Of a DNA stretch of 46,621 nt, positions 34,544 to 42,046 are shown in pieces. Origin of the DNA: Microbispora triticiradicis (GTDB lineage Bacteria > Actinomycetota > Actinomycetes > Streptosporangiales > Streptosporangiaceae); assembly GCA_003260025.2 (NCBI GenBank), contig QFZU02000039.1, positions 1 through 46,621 on the forward strand, in the 5' to 3' direction. The translations under genes were made by a program, and so were the position numbers. Position 1 is the first letter of the stretch. Every line of letters starts with the position of its first letter. The notes beneath the pieces were generated by a model, which searched no databases, was not told the origin of the DNA, and saw only the letters and a program-made list of their open reading frames with translations.

Positions 34544-35694
34544 GCAACCGCCCGATCGTCATCCTCACCGCACTCGACCTGGAATATCAGGCGATCCGCG
34601 CGCACATGGCCGGCGCGGAACCCCACCGTCACCAGCACGGCACCCGCTTCGAGATCGGAAACCTCGCGGGCGGCCGCTGCCAGGTGGCCCTGGCCCACGT
34701 GGGCACCGGCAACCAGTCGGCGGCCGTACTGGCCGAACGCGCCATCAACGAGTTCCGCCCGTCCGCGCTCCTCTTCGTGGGCGTCGCGGGTGCCCTGCAC
34801 TCCCACATCGCCCTCGGAGACGTCGTCGTGGCCACCCGCGTCTACGCCTACCACGGCGGAACCAGCGAGGACGACGGGCTCAGAAGCCGCCCCCGGAGCT
34901 GGGAGATCTCCCACGTGGCCGACCAGGTCGCGCGGCACATCCACAGAACCGGCGCATGGGCGCACGGGTTCTCCGGTGACGGCCGCCTCCCGCACGTGCA
35001 CTTCGCTCCGATCGCGGCCGGCGAGGTGGTCCTGAACTCCAGAGTGTCGGGGCACGCGCGGTGGATCCGGCAGAACTACCACGACGCCTGCGCGGTCGAG
35101 ATGGAGGCCGCCGGAGTGGCCCAGGCCGGGCATCTCAACGGCGCCCTTCCCGTGGTCGTCGTCAGGGGCATCAGTGACTATGCCGACGGGACCAAGGAGG
35201 TCACGGATCGCGACCAGTGGCAGCAGCGGGCCGTGGCCAACGCAGCCGCGTTCGCGGTGGCACTGGCCGAAGAGATCGCCGCCGAGGACCGGGACGGCGG
35301 CTGGCCGAAGGCGGCGAGAGGATCCGTGATGGCAGAGCCCGGAACGACGTACAACATCGCACGCGACAACGCGCGGGTGGGCGTTCAGGCGGGCGTCGTG
35401 CACGGCGGCGTCCGGATCGGCGCCGACGCGGGTGAGCCCGCCGACCTGGAGCAGGCGCTCGCCGCCCTCCGCGTCCGGCTGGAACGTGCCCGTACGGACG
35501 GCCGCCTCGACGAGGACACCTACGCGGCGGCGGAGGCGGAGCTCACCGTCGCCGACGAGGCTCTGCGGGACAAGCCCCCGAGCAGGAGCAGGCTGACTCT
35601 GGCGCTGAAGAAGCTGCGCGGGCTGATCGGCGACCTCGGCGATCTGGCGGCGGATCTTGCGGCCGTCATCGCCCTGGCGCAGGCCCTGTCGTGA
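34540..35694 (+). CDS. Nucleoside phosphorylase-domain effector with amyloid-like motif
   Basis: 384 residues. Residues ~5-245 are a PNP/UDP phosphorylase (MTAN) fold: VILTALDLEYQAIRAHM, VALAHVGTGNQSAAV, LLFVGVAGAL, the ribose-binding CAVEMEAAG (E187, E189) and VVVVRGISDYADGTKE (D213). The RGISDYAD segment and the following W...AAAFAVALAEE helix match PNP domains fused to STAND/NLR immune proteins, some of which are now known to cleave ATP (Detocs-type). Residues ~270-293 carry a short Gly/Val-rich motif, followed by a helical tail ending in alternating Leu/Asp residues (LRGLIGDLGDLAADLAAVIA). Predicted role: a nucleosidase effector switched on by motif-driven assembly. Activity and substrate are inferences. 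Confidence 0.85.
   Translation: MSNRPIVILTALDLEYQAIRAHMAGAEPHRHQHGTRFEIGNLAGGRCQVALAHVGTGNQSAAVLAERAINEFRPSALLFVGVAGALHSHIALGDVVVATRVYAYHGGTSEDDGLRSRPRSWEISHVADQVARHIHRTGAWAHGFSGDGRLPHVHFAPIAAGEVVLNSRVSGHARWIRQNYHDACAVEMEAAGVAQAGHLNGALPVVVVRGISDYADGTKEVTDRDQWQQRAVANAAAFAVALAEEIAAEDRDGGWPKAARGSVMAEPGTTYNIARDNARVGVQAGVVHGGVRIGADAGEPADLEQALAALRVRLERARTDGRLDEDTYAAAEAELTVADEALRDKPPSRSRLTLALKKLRGLIGDLGDLAADLAAVIALAQALS
35347..35418 (+). other. Amyloid-signalling-like motif in the phosphorylase effector
   Basis: Residues ~270-293 read NIARDNARVGVQAGVVHGG followed by VRI. The pattern N-(I/V)-A-x-D, then VGVQ, G-(I/V)-V-H-G-x-V recurs in the next protein. Alternating V/I with G and Q residues is the hallmark of RHIM/BASS-type amyloid motifs. 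Similarity of the two copies is seen directly; amyloid formation is inferred. Confidence 0.55.
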
Positions 35695-37691
35695 CGCCCC
35701 CGCAGGACGCGGCGACGAACGTCGCCGCCGACTCCTCACAGGTCGGCGTGCAGGGGATCGTGCACGGTGACGTCCACTACTACGCGGTGGCGCCGGACGC
35801 TCCGGCGGAGAAGAGGTTCGAGATCGGGGCGCGTTTCCTCGAGGGCGGCGCGGCGGGGCGGGCCCTTGAGCTCATCGACGAGGCGCGCGCTCTGGGTTAC
35901 GTCACGAACAAGGTGTGCTTCCACTGGTTGCTCGCCCTGGTGAGCGGCAGGACGCGGCAGGAGCTGTCCGCGCGTGAGGCGGCCCGCCTCCGCGACCTGG
36001 ACCGCTCTCTCACCATCACCGGCGACGACTCCTGGGCGGACGGGGTGCGGGTCGTCCGGCGGCTCCTGGACGCCGCGGGGAAAACCGACGCGGACATCCG
36101 CGTCCTGATGAAGGAGCTCGACGAGCTCCGCCCCACGCAGCGCGGCATGATCCTGCGGCATATGGAGGTGTTCCTCGACGGGCCGCTGAAGGACCAGATG
36201 TGGCGCCTCGTCCTCCAGCGCGCCTGCGACGACCAGCTGTCCCACGGCCGCAAGGACCGGGTCTGGAAGTTCTTCCAGCCGGAGCCCGTCCTTCCCCGGG
36301 TGCGGCAGCCCGCGCCGGTCGCGGTTCCCGGCGCGACCTGGGTGCGGGCGGTGGCAGGGACGATCGTGTCGGTCGCGGCGACCGGGCACATCGGCCTGCT
36401 GCTGGCGCAGAACGGTCAGGTCCCCGCTCTGCTCGCCTGCGTGCTGGGCGTCGCCGGAGCCTGCGTCGCAGGCCGCGCCGGGCTCGAGTGGCGCTTCCGT
36501 TCCGGACGGCGCCGGGCGATCGACGAGGCGTACGCGCCGGGTCCTCCCCGCAGGACGAGCCTGCCTCCCGATCGCCTCGCCAAGAGTGTGGACCGTCGGT
36601 TCACCTACTACCTCGGCAAGTACGTGCCGTACGGCATGGACCGCGAGACGTGGCTGACCTGGACGGCCGGCATCCGGCGGCGCATGCGGGACGAGGTGGC
36701 GGACGCCTATCGCGACACGGGCGACAAGGTCGAGGAGTTCAACTGGCTGATCCGTCACCGCGCCGGTCGGCTGAGGTGCCAATGGGAGCGGGGCACGCTG
36801 TGGAACTACCGCCGGGAGCTGGCCACGCCCCCACGCGTCATGGCGGCGGCCGTGTTCGGGACGCTGGCCTGCGCCGCCGGAGGGGCATGGGTGGCCGGCG
36901 AGGCGGTTCGGGCCGGCGGGTTGGTCGGGATCCGGTCGATCGCCCTGGTCGTGGTGGCGGGCTGGGTCGCCGGACGCTCCTGGATGCTGATCGCCCTCGC
37001 GCATCGGCACCATGCCGCGGACCAGGCCGAGACCGAGAAGCTGGAGAAGGACAGCGAGGAAGCGTTCGCGCGGTGGAAGGACCGGTTGAGGGACAAGCCC
37101 GACGACGGCGAGATGGCCATCTGGCTGGACTGTGACCGCAAGGTGCTTCTGGAGCAGGCGCTGAGGCACTACCAGCTCAAGATGAGCGACGTCGTCGCGC
37201 ACGCGTTCATCGAGGCGCGCAGCGGTTCCGCGACCCGGGCCCGGGTGCCCGGTGGGCCCTGGCGCTACCGGAGATACCAGCTCATGATCTTCCTGCTCAC
37301 CGCCGACGGGGTGCGGCAGTGGAACGCCGTGCTCGACTTCCCGGAGGGCACCTTCGACGAGCCGCAACGCCTGAACTACCGCTATGAGGCGGTCACGACC
37401 GTCCGGGTGCGGCAGGAGAAGAGCAAGGCGCGGACTTTCGAGCTTTCCCTCATGGACGGCCAGAAGATCACCGCGCAGATGATCGGCCCCGAGATGGAGG
37501 AGCCTCAGCAGGCCGAGGACTCCGAAGCGGTCTCCGAGGTGACGCTGGACGCGGCGGGGCTGCGCCACACGCTGCACGTCCTCGAGGGGGTCGCAGCGGA
37601 GGGCAAGGCATGGATGACCCTTGATCGCCGCCGCGGCGACACCCGCCGTGAGAATCGCGACCACCCGCCCGACGGCCGGCCCGCCCCGTGA
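35691..37691 (+). CDS. Four-TM membrane protein with N-terminal amyloid-like motif
   Basis: 666 residues, GTG start overlapping the phosphorylase stop (GTGA). Residues 10-31 hold the motif shared with the upstream protein. Residues ~40-200 are a soluble helical region (ARFLEGGAAGRALELIDEA, a TPR-like start). Hydrophobic segments lie at ~216-239, ~244-263, ~382-404 and ~411-435, as two hairpins around a ~115-residue loop containing YLGKYVPYGMDRETWLTW. A charged helix (~445-470) precedes a C-terminal beta-rich domain (YQLMIFLLTADGVRQWNAVLDF, RTFELSLMDGQKITAQM; possibly PH-like). No enzyme motif found. It may be the membrane sensor or scaffold that recruits the phosphorylase. Confidence 0.8.
   Translation: MTPPQDAATNVAADSSQVGVQGIVHGDVHYYAVAPDAPAEKRFEIGARFLEGGAAGRALELIDEARALGYVTNKVCFHWLLALVSGRTRQELSAREAARLRDLDRSLTITGDDSWADGVRVVRRLLDAAGKTDADIRVLMKELDELRPTQRGMILRHMEVFLDGPLKDQMWRLVLQRACDDQLSHGRKDRVWKFFQPEPVLPRVRQPAPVAVPGATWVRAVAGTIVSVAATGHIGLLLAQNGQVPALLACVLGVAGACVAGRAGLEWRFRSGRRRAIDEAYAPGPPRRTSLPPDRLAKSVDRRFTYYLGKYVPYGMDRETWLTWTAGIRRRMRDEVADAYRDTGDKVEEFNWLIRHRAGRLRCQWERGTLWNYRRELATPPRVMAAAVFGTLACAAGGAWVAGEAVRAGGLVGIRSIALVVVAGWVAGRSWMLIALAHRHHAADQAETEKLEKDSEEAFARWKDRLRDKPDDGEMAIWLDCDRKVLLEQALRHYQLKMSDVVAHAFIEARSGSATRARVPGGPWRYRRYQLMIFLLTADGVRQWNAVLDFPEGTFDEPQRLNYRYEAVTTVRVRQEKSKARTFELSLMDGQKITAQMIGPEMEEPQQAEDSEAVSEVTLDAAGLRHTLHVLEGVAAEGKAWMTLDRRRGDTRRENRDHPPDGRPAP
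35718..35783 (+). other. Matching amyloid-signalling-like motif in the membrane protein
   Basis: Residues 10-31 read NVAADSSQVGVQGIVHGDV then HYY. Aligned with the upstream copy, 12 of the 19 core positions are identical, with a one-residue gap after VGVQ. It sits at the extreme N-terminus, as in receptor partners of BASS pairs. Confidence 0.55.
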
Positions 37692-37783
37692 CGGACGAGA
37701 TCCCGGCCGCCTCCTGCTGGGTGGCGGCCGGCCATCTCGTGGACGGCCGCGTCGTCATGCCGGCCCTCCGCGGCAGTCCGGCG
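37688..37783 (+). pseudogene. Possible truncated fourth gene of the NrtR operon
   Basis: A GTG at 37688 overlaps the stop of the membrane-protein gene (GTGA), the same coupling as the two junctions before it. The frame begins MTDEIPAASCWVAAGHLVDG and reads on into the antisense of the acyl-CoA dehydrogenase, where it cannot be a real gene. Only ~30 residues are outside that overlap. Either the operon had another gene cut off here, or the overlap is chance. Confidence 0.3.
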
Positions 37784-38995
37784 CTACCGGACGGGGAGGC
37801 CGGTGACGGCGCGGCCGATGATGAGGCGCTGGATCTCGGAGGTGCCCTCGAAGATGGTGTAGATCTTGGCGTCGCGGTGGAAGCGCTCGACCGGGTGCTC
37901 GCGGGTGTAGCCGGCGCCGCCGAGGATCTGGATCGCCTGCTCGGTCACCCAGACGGCGGTCTCGCTCGCGACCAGCTTGCTCATCGATCCTTCGGCCTGC
38001 TCGAACGGCCGGCCCTGGCGGGCCATCCAGGCGGCCCGCCAGGTCATCAGGCGGGCGACGTCCACCCGGGTGGCCATGTCCGCGAGCAGGAACGCGACGG
38101 CCTGGTTCTCGCCGATCTTGCGGCCGAACTGCTCGCGCTCCCCCGCGTAGTCGCGGGCGTACTCGAAGGCGGCGCGGGCGATGCCGACGGCCATCGCGGC
38201 GACCGTGGGGCGGGTGGTCTCGAAGGTGCGCATCGCGGCCTGCCCGCCGGCCCGCGCGCCGGCGCGCACCCGGGCCAGCCTCTCGTCCAGTTTCTCCTTG
38301 CCGCCGAGCAGGCACCGGCCGGGCACCCGTACGTCGTCCAGGATCACCTCGGCCGTGTGCGAGGCGCGGATGCCGTGCTTCCTGAACTTCTGGCCCTGCG
38401 ACAGGCCGGGAGCGCCGGGCGGGACCACGAAGGACGCCTGGCCCCGCGTGCCCAGCGACGGGTCGACCGAGGCCACGACGACGTGGACGGAGGCGATGCC
38501 GCCGTTGGTCGCCCAGGTCTTCACGCCGTTCAGGACCCACTCGTCCGCCGCCTCGTCGTAGACGGCCCGCGTCCTGATCGCGCCGACGTCGCTGCCCGCG
38601 TCCGGCTCGGAGGAGCAGAACGCGCCAAGCCTGACGTCGTCGGGGGTGCCGAACATCTCGGGCAGCCACTCCCCCATCTGCTCGGGGGTCCCGTTGGAGG
38701 CGAGGGCGGCGGCGGCCAGGCCGGTGCCGACGATCGACAGGCCGATCCCGGCGTCACCCCAGAACAGCTCCTCGAACGCCACCGGCAGGCCGAGCCCCGA
38801 CTCCTCGAACCACTGCTGGGCGAAGAAGTCCAGCGAGTACAGCCCGATCTTGGCGGCCTCCTGGATCACCGGCCAGGGCGTCTCCTCACGCTCGTCCCAT
38901 TCCGCGCCGGCGGGCCGGATGACGTCGCGGGCGAACTCGTGGACCCAGTCGCGCACCTCGCGGACGTCGTCGCTCAACTCGGGGCAGAAGGTCAT
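37784..38995 (-). CDS. Acyl-CoA dehydrogenase
   Basis: 403 residues, full length. FAD and acyl-CoA motifs: FCSSEPDAGSDVGAIRT, VLNGVKTWATNGGIASVHVVVAS, the QFGRKIGENQAVAFLLADMATRVD helix, and YTREHPVERFHRDAKIYTIFEGTSEIQR near the C-terminus, where the Glu of FEGT is in the position of the catalytic base of medium/short-chain enzymes. It introduces the alpha,beta double bond in fatty or branched acyl-CoA, passing electrons to ETF. It stands alone behind a perfect palindrome; the regulator that binds there is not encoded next to it. Confidence 0.94.
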   Translation of the reverse strand: MTFCPELSDDVREVRDWVHEFARDVIRPAGAEWDEREETPWPVIQEAAKIGLYSLDFFAQQWFEESGLGLPVAFEELFWGDAGIGLSIVGTGLAAAALASNGTPEQMGEWLPEMFGTPDDVRLGAFCSSEPDAGSDVGAIRTRAVYDEAADEWVLNGVKTWATNGGIASVHVVVASVDPSLGTRGQASFVVPPGAPGLSQGQKFRKHGIRASHTAEVILDDVRVPGRCLLGGKEKLDERLARVRAGARAGGQAAMRTFETTRPTVAAMAVGIARAAFEYARDYAGEREQFGRKIGENQAVAFLLADMATRVDVARLMTWRAAWMARQGRPFEQAEGSMSKLVASETAVWVTEQAIQILGGAGYTREHPVERFHRDAKIYTIFEGTSEIQRLIIGRAVTGLPVR

Positions 38996-39015
38996 CGGGG
39001 GCCTCTCCTCTCCAC

Positions 39016-39036
39016 AGTGTTACCAACGGTAACACT
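39016..39036. promoter_or_regulatory. Operator: perfect 9-bp inverted repeat upstream of acyl-CoA dehydrogenase
   Basis: AGTGTTACC-AAC-GGTAACACT, no mismatch, centred 31 bp upstream of the dehydrogenase start. The GTTACC-N3-GGTAAC core and 21-bp size are typical of TetR-family sites that control acyl-CoA metabolism genes. It lies in the 56-bp gap to the upstream gene, so it probably covers the promoter. Confidence 0.7.
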
Positions 39037-39051
39037 CCAAGGGGGCGCCAC

Positions 39052-40041
39052 TCAGCGCAGGCGGGACGCGTACTGCGGGACCGTCGCCATCGGCGGCCGC
39101 TCGGCCACCGCGACGTCCCGCGTGACCGCGCGGTGCCCGGCGTGGCCGCGCTCGAACTGCACCAGCCGGGACGACGGCTCGTGCAGCGGAATGATCCGGT
39201 CCTGGCGTTCCAGCCGGGCCCAGGCGGTGTGCATGATCTGCCCGGCCATCCGGCCGAGCGCCTCCGTCGACTGGTGCGAGTGGATCCGGCGGCCCAGGTC
39301 GACCTGGGCGAGGGCGTCGAGCCCCACCTGGTCGAGCAGGTCGATGAGGAGCCCCAGCTCCACGCCGTACCCGGTGACGAACGGCACCCGCTCCAGGACC
39401 GCGCGGCGGCCGGCGTACTCCCCCGCGAGCGGCTGCACGAACCCCGCGAGCAGCGGCCAGTGCAGGTTGAGCAGCGGCCGGGCGACCAGCTCGGTGACCC
39501 TGCCTCCCGCGTTCGGCTCGGCCGCCCCGAGGAGCGGCCGGTCGTAGCACGCCTTCACGTACGCGACCGAGGGGTCGGCCAGCAGCGGCCCCAGCAGGCC
39601 GGTCACGAACGAGGTGCGGAACTCGCGCAGGTCCGCGTCGACGAACACCACCAGGTCACCGGTGGTCACCGCGAGGGACTTCCACAGCACCTCGCCCTTG
39701 CCGTCGTATCGCGGGTCGTGCAGCTCGGGGAGGATCTCGTCCTGCGCGAAGACCTTCGCGCCGGCGCGTAACGCCCGCACCGCCGTGTCGTCCGCCGACC
39801 GGGAGTCGATCACGACCAGCTCGTCCACCAGGGGGACGGCCTCCACCAGCTCGCGGCGGACGGCGGCGACGATCTCCCCGACCGTCTCCGCCTCGTTCCT
39901 GGCGGGCAGCACCACCGAGATCCTGCTGTCCCCCTTGGCGGACAGCAGGGCGCGGGCCGGCCAGTCCGCCGCCGACGAGGTACGCCGGGCCAGCCAGGCC
40001 TCCACCTCAGGCAGCACGCGCTCTCCCCCCGTCCGCCGCAT
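39052..40041 (-). CDS. gpgS: Glucosyl-3-phosphoglycerate synthase-like glycosyltransferase
   Basis: 329 residues. GT-A fold: ISVVLPARNEAETVGEIVAAV, LVVIDSRSADDTAVRAL, metal-binding VDADLREF, then YVKACYDRPL and the acceptor-site region LLNLHWPLLAGFVQPLAGEYAGRRAVLERVPFVTGYGVELGLLIDLL, all features of GT81 GpgS. It transfers glucose from UDP-glucose to 3-phosphoglycerate, the first step to glucosylglycerate and, in mycobacteria, methylglucose lipopolysaccharides. The phosphatase partner GpgP is not seen adjacent. The MFS gene upstream on the same strand ends 10 bp before its start. Confidence 0.9.
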   Translation of the reverse strand: MRRTGGERVLPEVEAWLARRTSSAADWPARALLSAKGDSRISVVLPARNEAETVGEIVAAVRRELVEAVPLVDELVVIDSRSADDTAVRALRAGAKVFAQDEILPELHDPRYDGKGEVLWKSLAVTTGDLVVFVDADLREFRTSFVTGLLGPLLADPSVAYVKACYDRPLLGAAEPNAGGRVTELVARPLLNLHWPLLAGFVQPLAGEYAGRRAVLERVPFVTGYGVELGLLIDLLDQVGLDALAQVDLGRRIHSHQSTEALGRMAGQIMHTAWARLERQDRIIPLHEPSSRLVQFERGHAGHRAVTRDVAVAERPPMATVPQYASRLR

Positions 40042-40051
40042 CCGACAAGGC

Positions 40052-41257
40052 TCACCTTATGCGGCGGCCGGACGACGCGATCAGGACGAGTCCTCCTCCC
40101 AGCGCGAGCACCCCCGCCACGCCGTACATGAGGACGGCGAAGCCGTACGGCGCGGCGGCCGAGGCGGCGACCGGGCCGAGGCTCGCCCCGGTGAACAGGA
40201 AGAACGTGAACAGGGAGACGGCGGTGGCCCGCGCGGGGCCGGCCAGGAGGCCCACGGTCTCGATGACGGCGGGGGCGGTGACGCCGATCGCGAAGGCGAA
40301 GGCGGCCAGCAGCACCGCCAGCGCCGCGACGCCGGGGGCGGTGAGACCGACCACCAGTGCGATCACCGCGGCGGCGCCGAGCATCACCGCCGCCCGGCGG
40401 GCTGGGGAGAACCGCGTGAGGTACGGCGTCGCGAACGGGATCGCGGCGATCGCCGGCAGCGCCGTGGCCCGCAACGTCAGCAGCGCGGAGGGGTCTCCGG
40501 CGATGCCCGCGGGGCCCTCCAGCTGCAGCGCGGTGTAGAGGGCGACGAACGCGCCGAGCACCGTCAGCGTGGCGGCGTACATCAGCATGAGGCGCGGGTC
40601 GCGCAGCAGGACCGGCACGGCGGCGTAGGGGTTGCCTCCCGCTCCGCTGGCGGTGTCGGGCAGCATCACCCGCCGCAGCACCACGGTCATGACGGCGAAC
40701 GCGGCGCCGCCGAGCAGGAAGACCGGCCGCCATCCGAGCAGGTCGGCGAGGGCCTTGCCGGCGAGCTGGGCCACCACGGCCGAGGCGAACAGCGCGCTGA
40801 CCACGGAGGTCATCGTCACGGCCCGGCGGCGGGGCTCGACGCGCTCGGCGATGTACGCGAACGCGGTGGGGGCGAAGACGGCGGTGGTGACTCCCTCGGC
40901 CACCCGCAGGGCGAGCGCCGCCCCGGGTCCGGGGCTCAACGCGACCGATGCGGTGGTCACGGCCGTGGCCGCCATGCCCCAGGTCATCACGCGGCGCCTG
41001 CCGTACAGGTCGGACAGCGGGCCGAACAGCAGGAACCCGCCCGCGTAGCCGAGGCCGAACGCGCTCACGAGCCAGGTCAGGACGGCGGCGGGGGCACCCC
41101 ACTCGGCCGACATCCGGGCCAGCAGGGGGATCACGACGTAGAGGTGCCCGGTGGCGAGGAGCCCGGCCGGCACGAACGCGGCCACGGTGCGTCGCGGCGG
41201 CGCGTAGGCCGCGGCGGCGGCAGCGGGTGGGCGGAGGGCGGACGTCGATGTGCTCAT
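40052..41257 (-). CDS. MFS efflux transporter
   Basis: 401 residues from the ATG at 41257; an earlier in-frame ATG would lie in the operator. Twelve hydrophobic segments; GPLSDLYGRRRVMTWG is motif A, and the early membrane helix reads GLLATGHLYVVIPLLARMS. DHA1-like exporter. The divergent TetR gene and the tandem CCAAC-CA-GTTGG sites in front of it make this a standard ligand-induced pump/repressor pair. Substrate unknown. The downstream gpgS-like gene may be read from the same transcript. Confidence 0.92.
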   Translation of the reverse strand: MSTSTSALRPPAAAAAAYAPPRRTVAAFVPAGLLATGHLYVVIPLLARMSAEWGAPAAVLTWLVSAFGLGYAGGFLLFGPLSDLYGRRRVMTWGMAATAVTTASVALSPGPGAALALRVAEGVTTAVFAPTAFAYIAERVEPRRRAVTMTSVVSALFASAVVAQLAGKALADLLGWRPVFLLGGAAFAVMTVVLRRVMLPDTASGAGGNPYAAVPVLLRDPRLMLMYAATLTVLGAFVALYTALQLEGPAGIAGDPSALLTLRATALPAIAAIPFATPYLTRFSPARRAAVMLGAAAVIALVVGLTAPGVAALAVLLAAFAFAIGVTAPAVIETVGLLAGPARATAVSLFTFFLFTGASLGPVAASAAAPYGFAVLMYGVAGVLALGGGLVLIASSGRRIR

Positions 41258-41272
41258 GGCCGGGACGGTAGC

Positions 41273-41306
41273 CAACCAACCAGTTGGATGTCAACCAACC
41301 AGTTGG
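41273..41306. promoter_or_regulatory. Tandem TetR operators between the MFS pump and its regulator
   Basis: CAACCAACCAGTTGG occurs twice, at 41273-41287 and 41292-41306, offset by 19 bp. Each copy contains the palindrome CCAAC-CA-GTTGG. The second copy is followed by TGGTTGG, extending its symmetry. The copies start 16 bp before the MFS start codon and end 92 bp before the TetR start, well placed to repress the pump. Confidence 0.8.
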
Positions 41307-41398
41307 TGGTTGGCTCGGTATGCTGGGCGCGTCAGCTCTCGGACACCCCGGCTCCTGAAACACCGTCCATCCCGCTCGCGAACACGGAGGAAGGCCGA

Positions 41399-41998
41399 AT
41401 GCCGCCCCGAAAAGACGTCAAGGACCCCACCGCCGCCACCAAGGCCGCCCTGCTGGAGGCCGCGCGCGCGGAGTTCGCGGCGTACGGCGTGGCGGGCGCC
41501 CGGGTGGACCGCATCGCCGACCGGGCGGGGGTCAACAAGGAGCGGATCTACGGTCACTTCGGCAGCAAGGAGAAGCTGTTCGACACCGTCGTCGCGGCGG
41601 CGCTGGACGAGATGGCCGAGGCCGTCGCGATGCCCGGCGACGACCCCGCCGACTACGTGAGCAGGCTGTTCGACTACTACGCCGCCCACCCCGACGTCGT
41701 ACGGCTGATGATGTGGGAGGCGCTGCACTACCGGAGCGAGGACGCCCTGCTCCCGGGCCAGGAGCGCCGGGTGGACAAGTGCCGGTCGAAGACCGTCTCG
41801 CTGGCCGCGGGTCTCGGCCGGGAGCCTGACTCCGCGATGGCCCGCACGCTGTTCACGCTCATCGGCATGGCCATGTGGCCGAGCGCCATGCCGCAGCTCG
41901 CGAGGATCACGGCCGGCGAGGACGCGACGACCCCCGAGGGCCGCGAGGCGCTGCGCGGGCACCTCATGGCGTTCGTCCGCGCCGCCGTCCGGGACTGA
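41399..41998 (+). CDS. TetR-family transcriptional regulator
   Basis: 199 residues; the ATG at 41399 follows GGAGGAAGG. The N-terminal TetR helix-turn-helix is clear (TKAALLEAARAEFAAYGVAGARVDRIADRAGVNKERIYGHFGSKEKLFDTVV). The helical ligand domain (residues ~70-195) includes YYAAHPDVVRLMMWEALHY. It is divergent from the MFS pump and very likely binds the tandem sites in the 141-bp gap, releasing them when the pump substrate is present. Confidence 0.94.
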   Translation: MPPRKDVKDPTAATKAALLEAARAEFAAYGVAGARVDRIADRAGVNKERIYGHFGSKEKLFDTVVAAALDEMAEAVAMPGDDPADYVSRLFDYYAAHPDVVRLMMWEALHYRSEDALLPGQERRVDKCRSKTVSLAAGLGREPDSAMARTLFTLIGMAMWPSAMPQLARITAGEDATTPEGREALRGHLMAFVRAAVRD

Positions 41999-42046
41999 CC
42001 CCGCGGATCCGGCCCCGCGTGAGCCGCCGGTCCACGCCGCCGCGGC

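Noticed and set aside
37688..39547. 619-codon open frame across the acyl-CoA dehydrogenase
   Set aside because: Antisense shadow; only its first ~30 codons lie outside the dehydrogenase and those are reported separately with low confidence.
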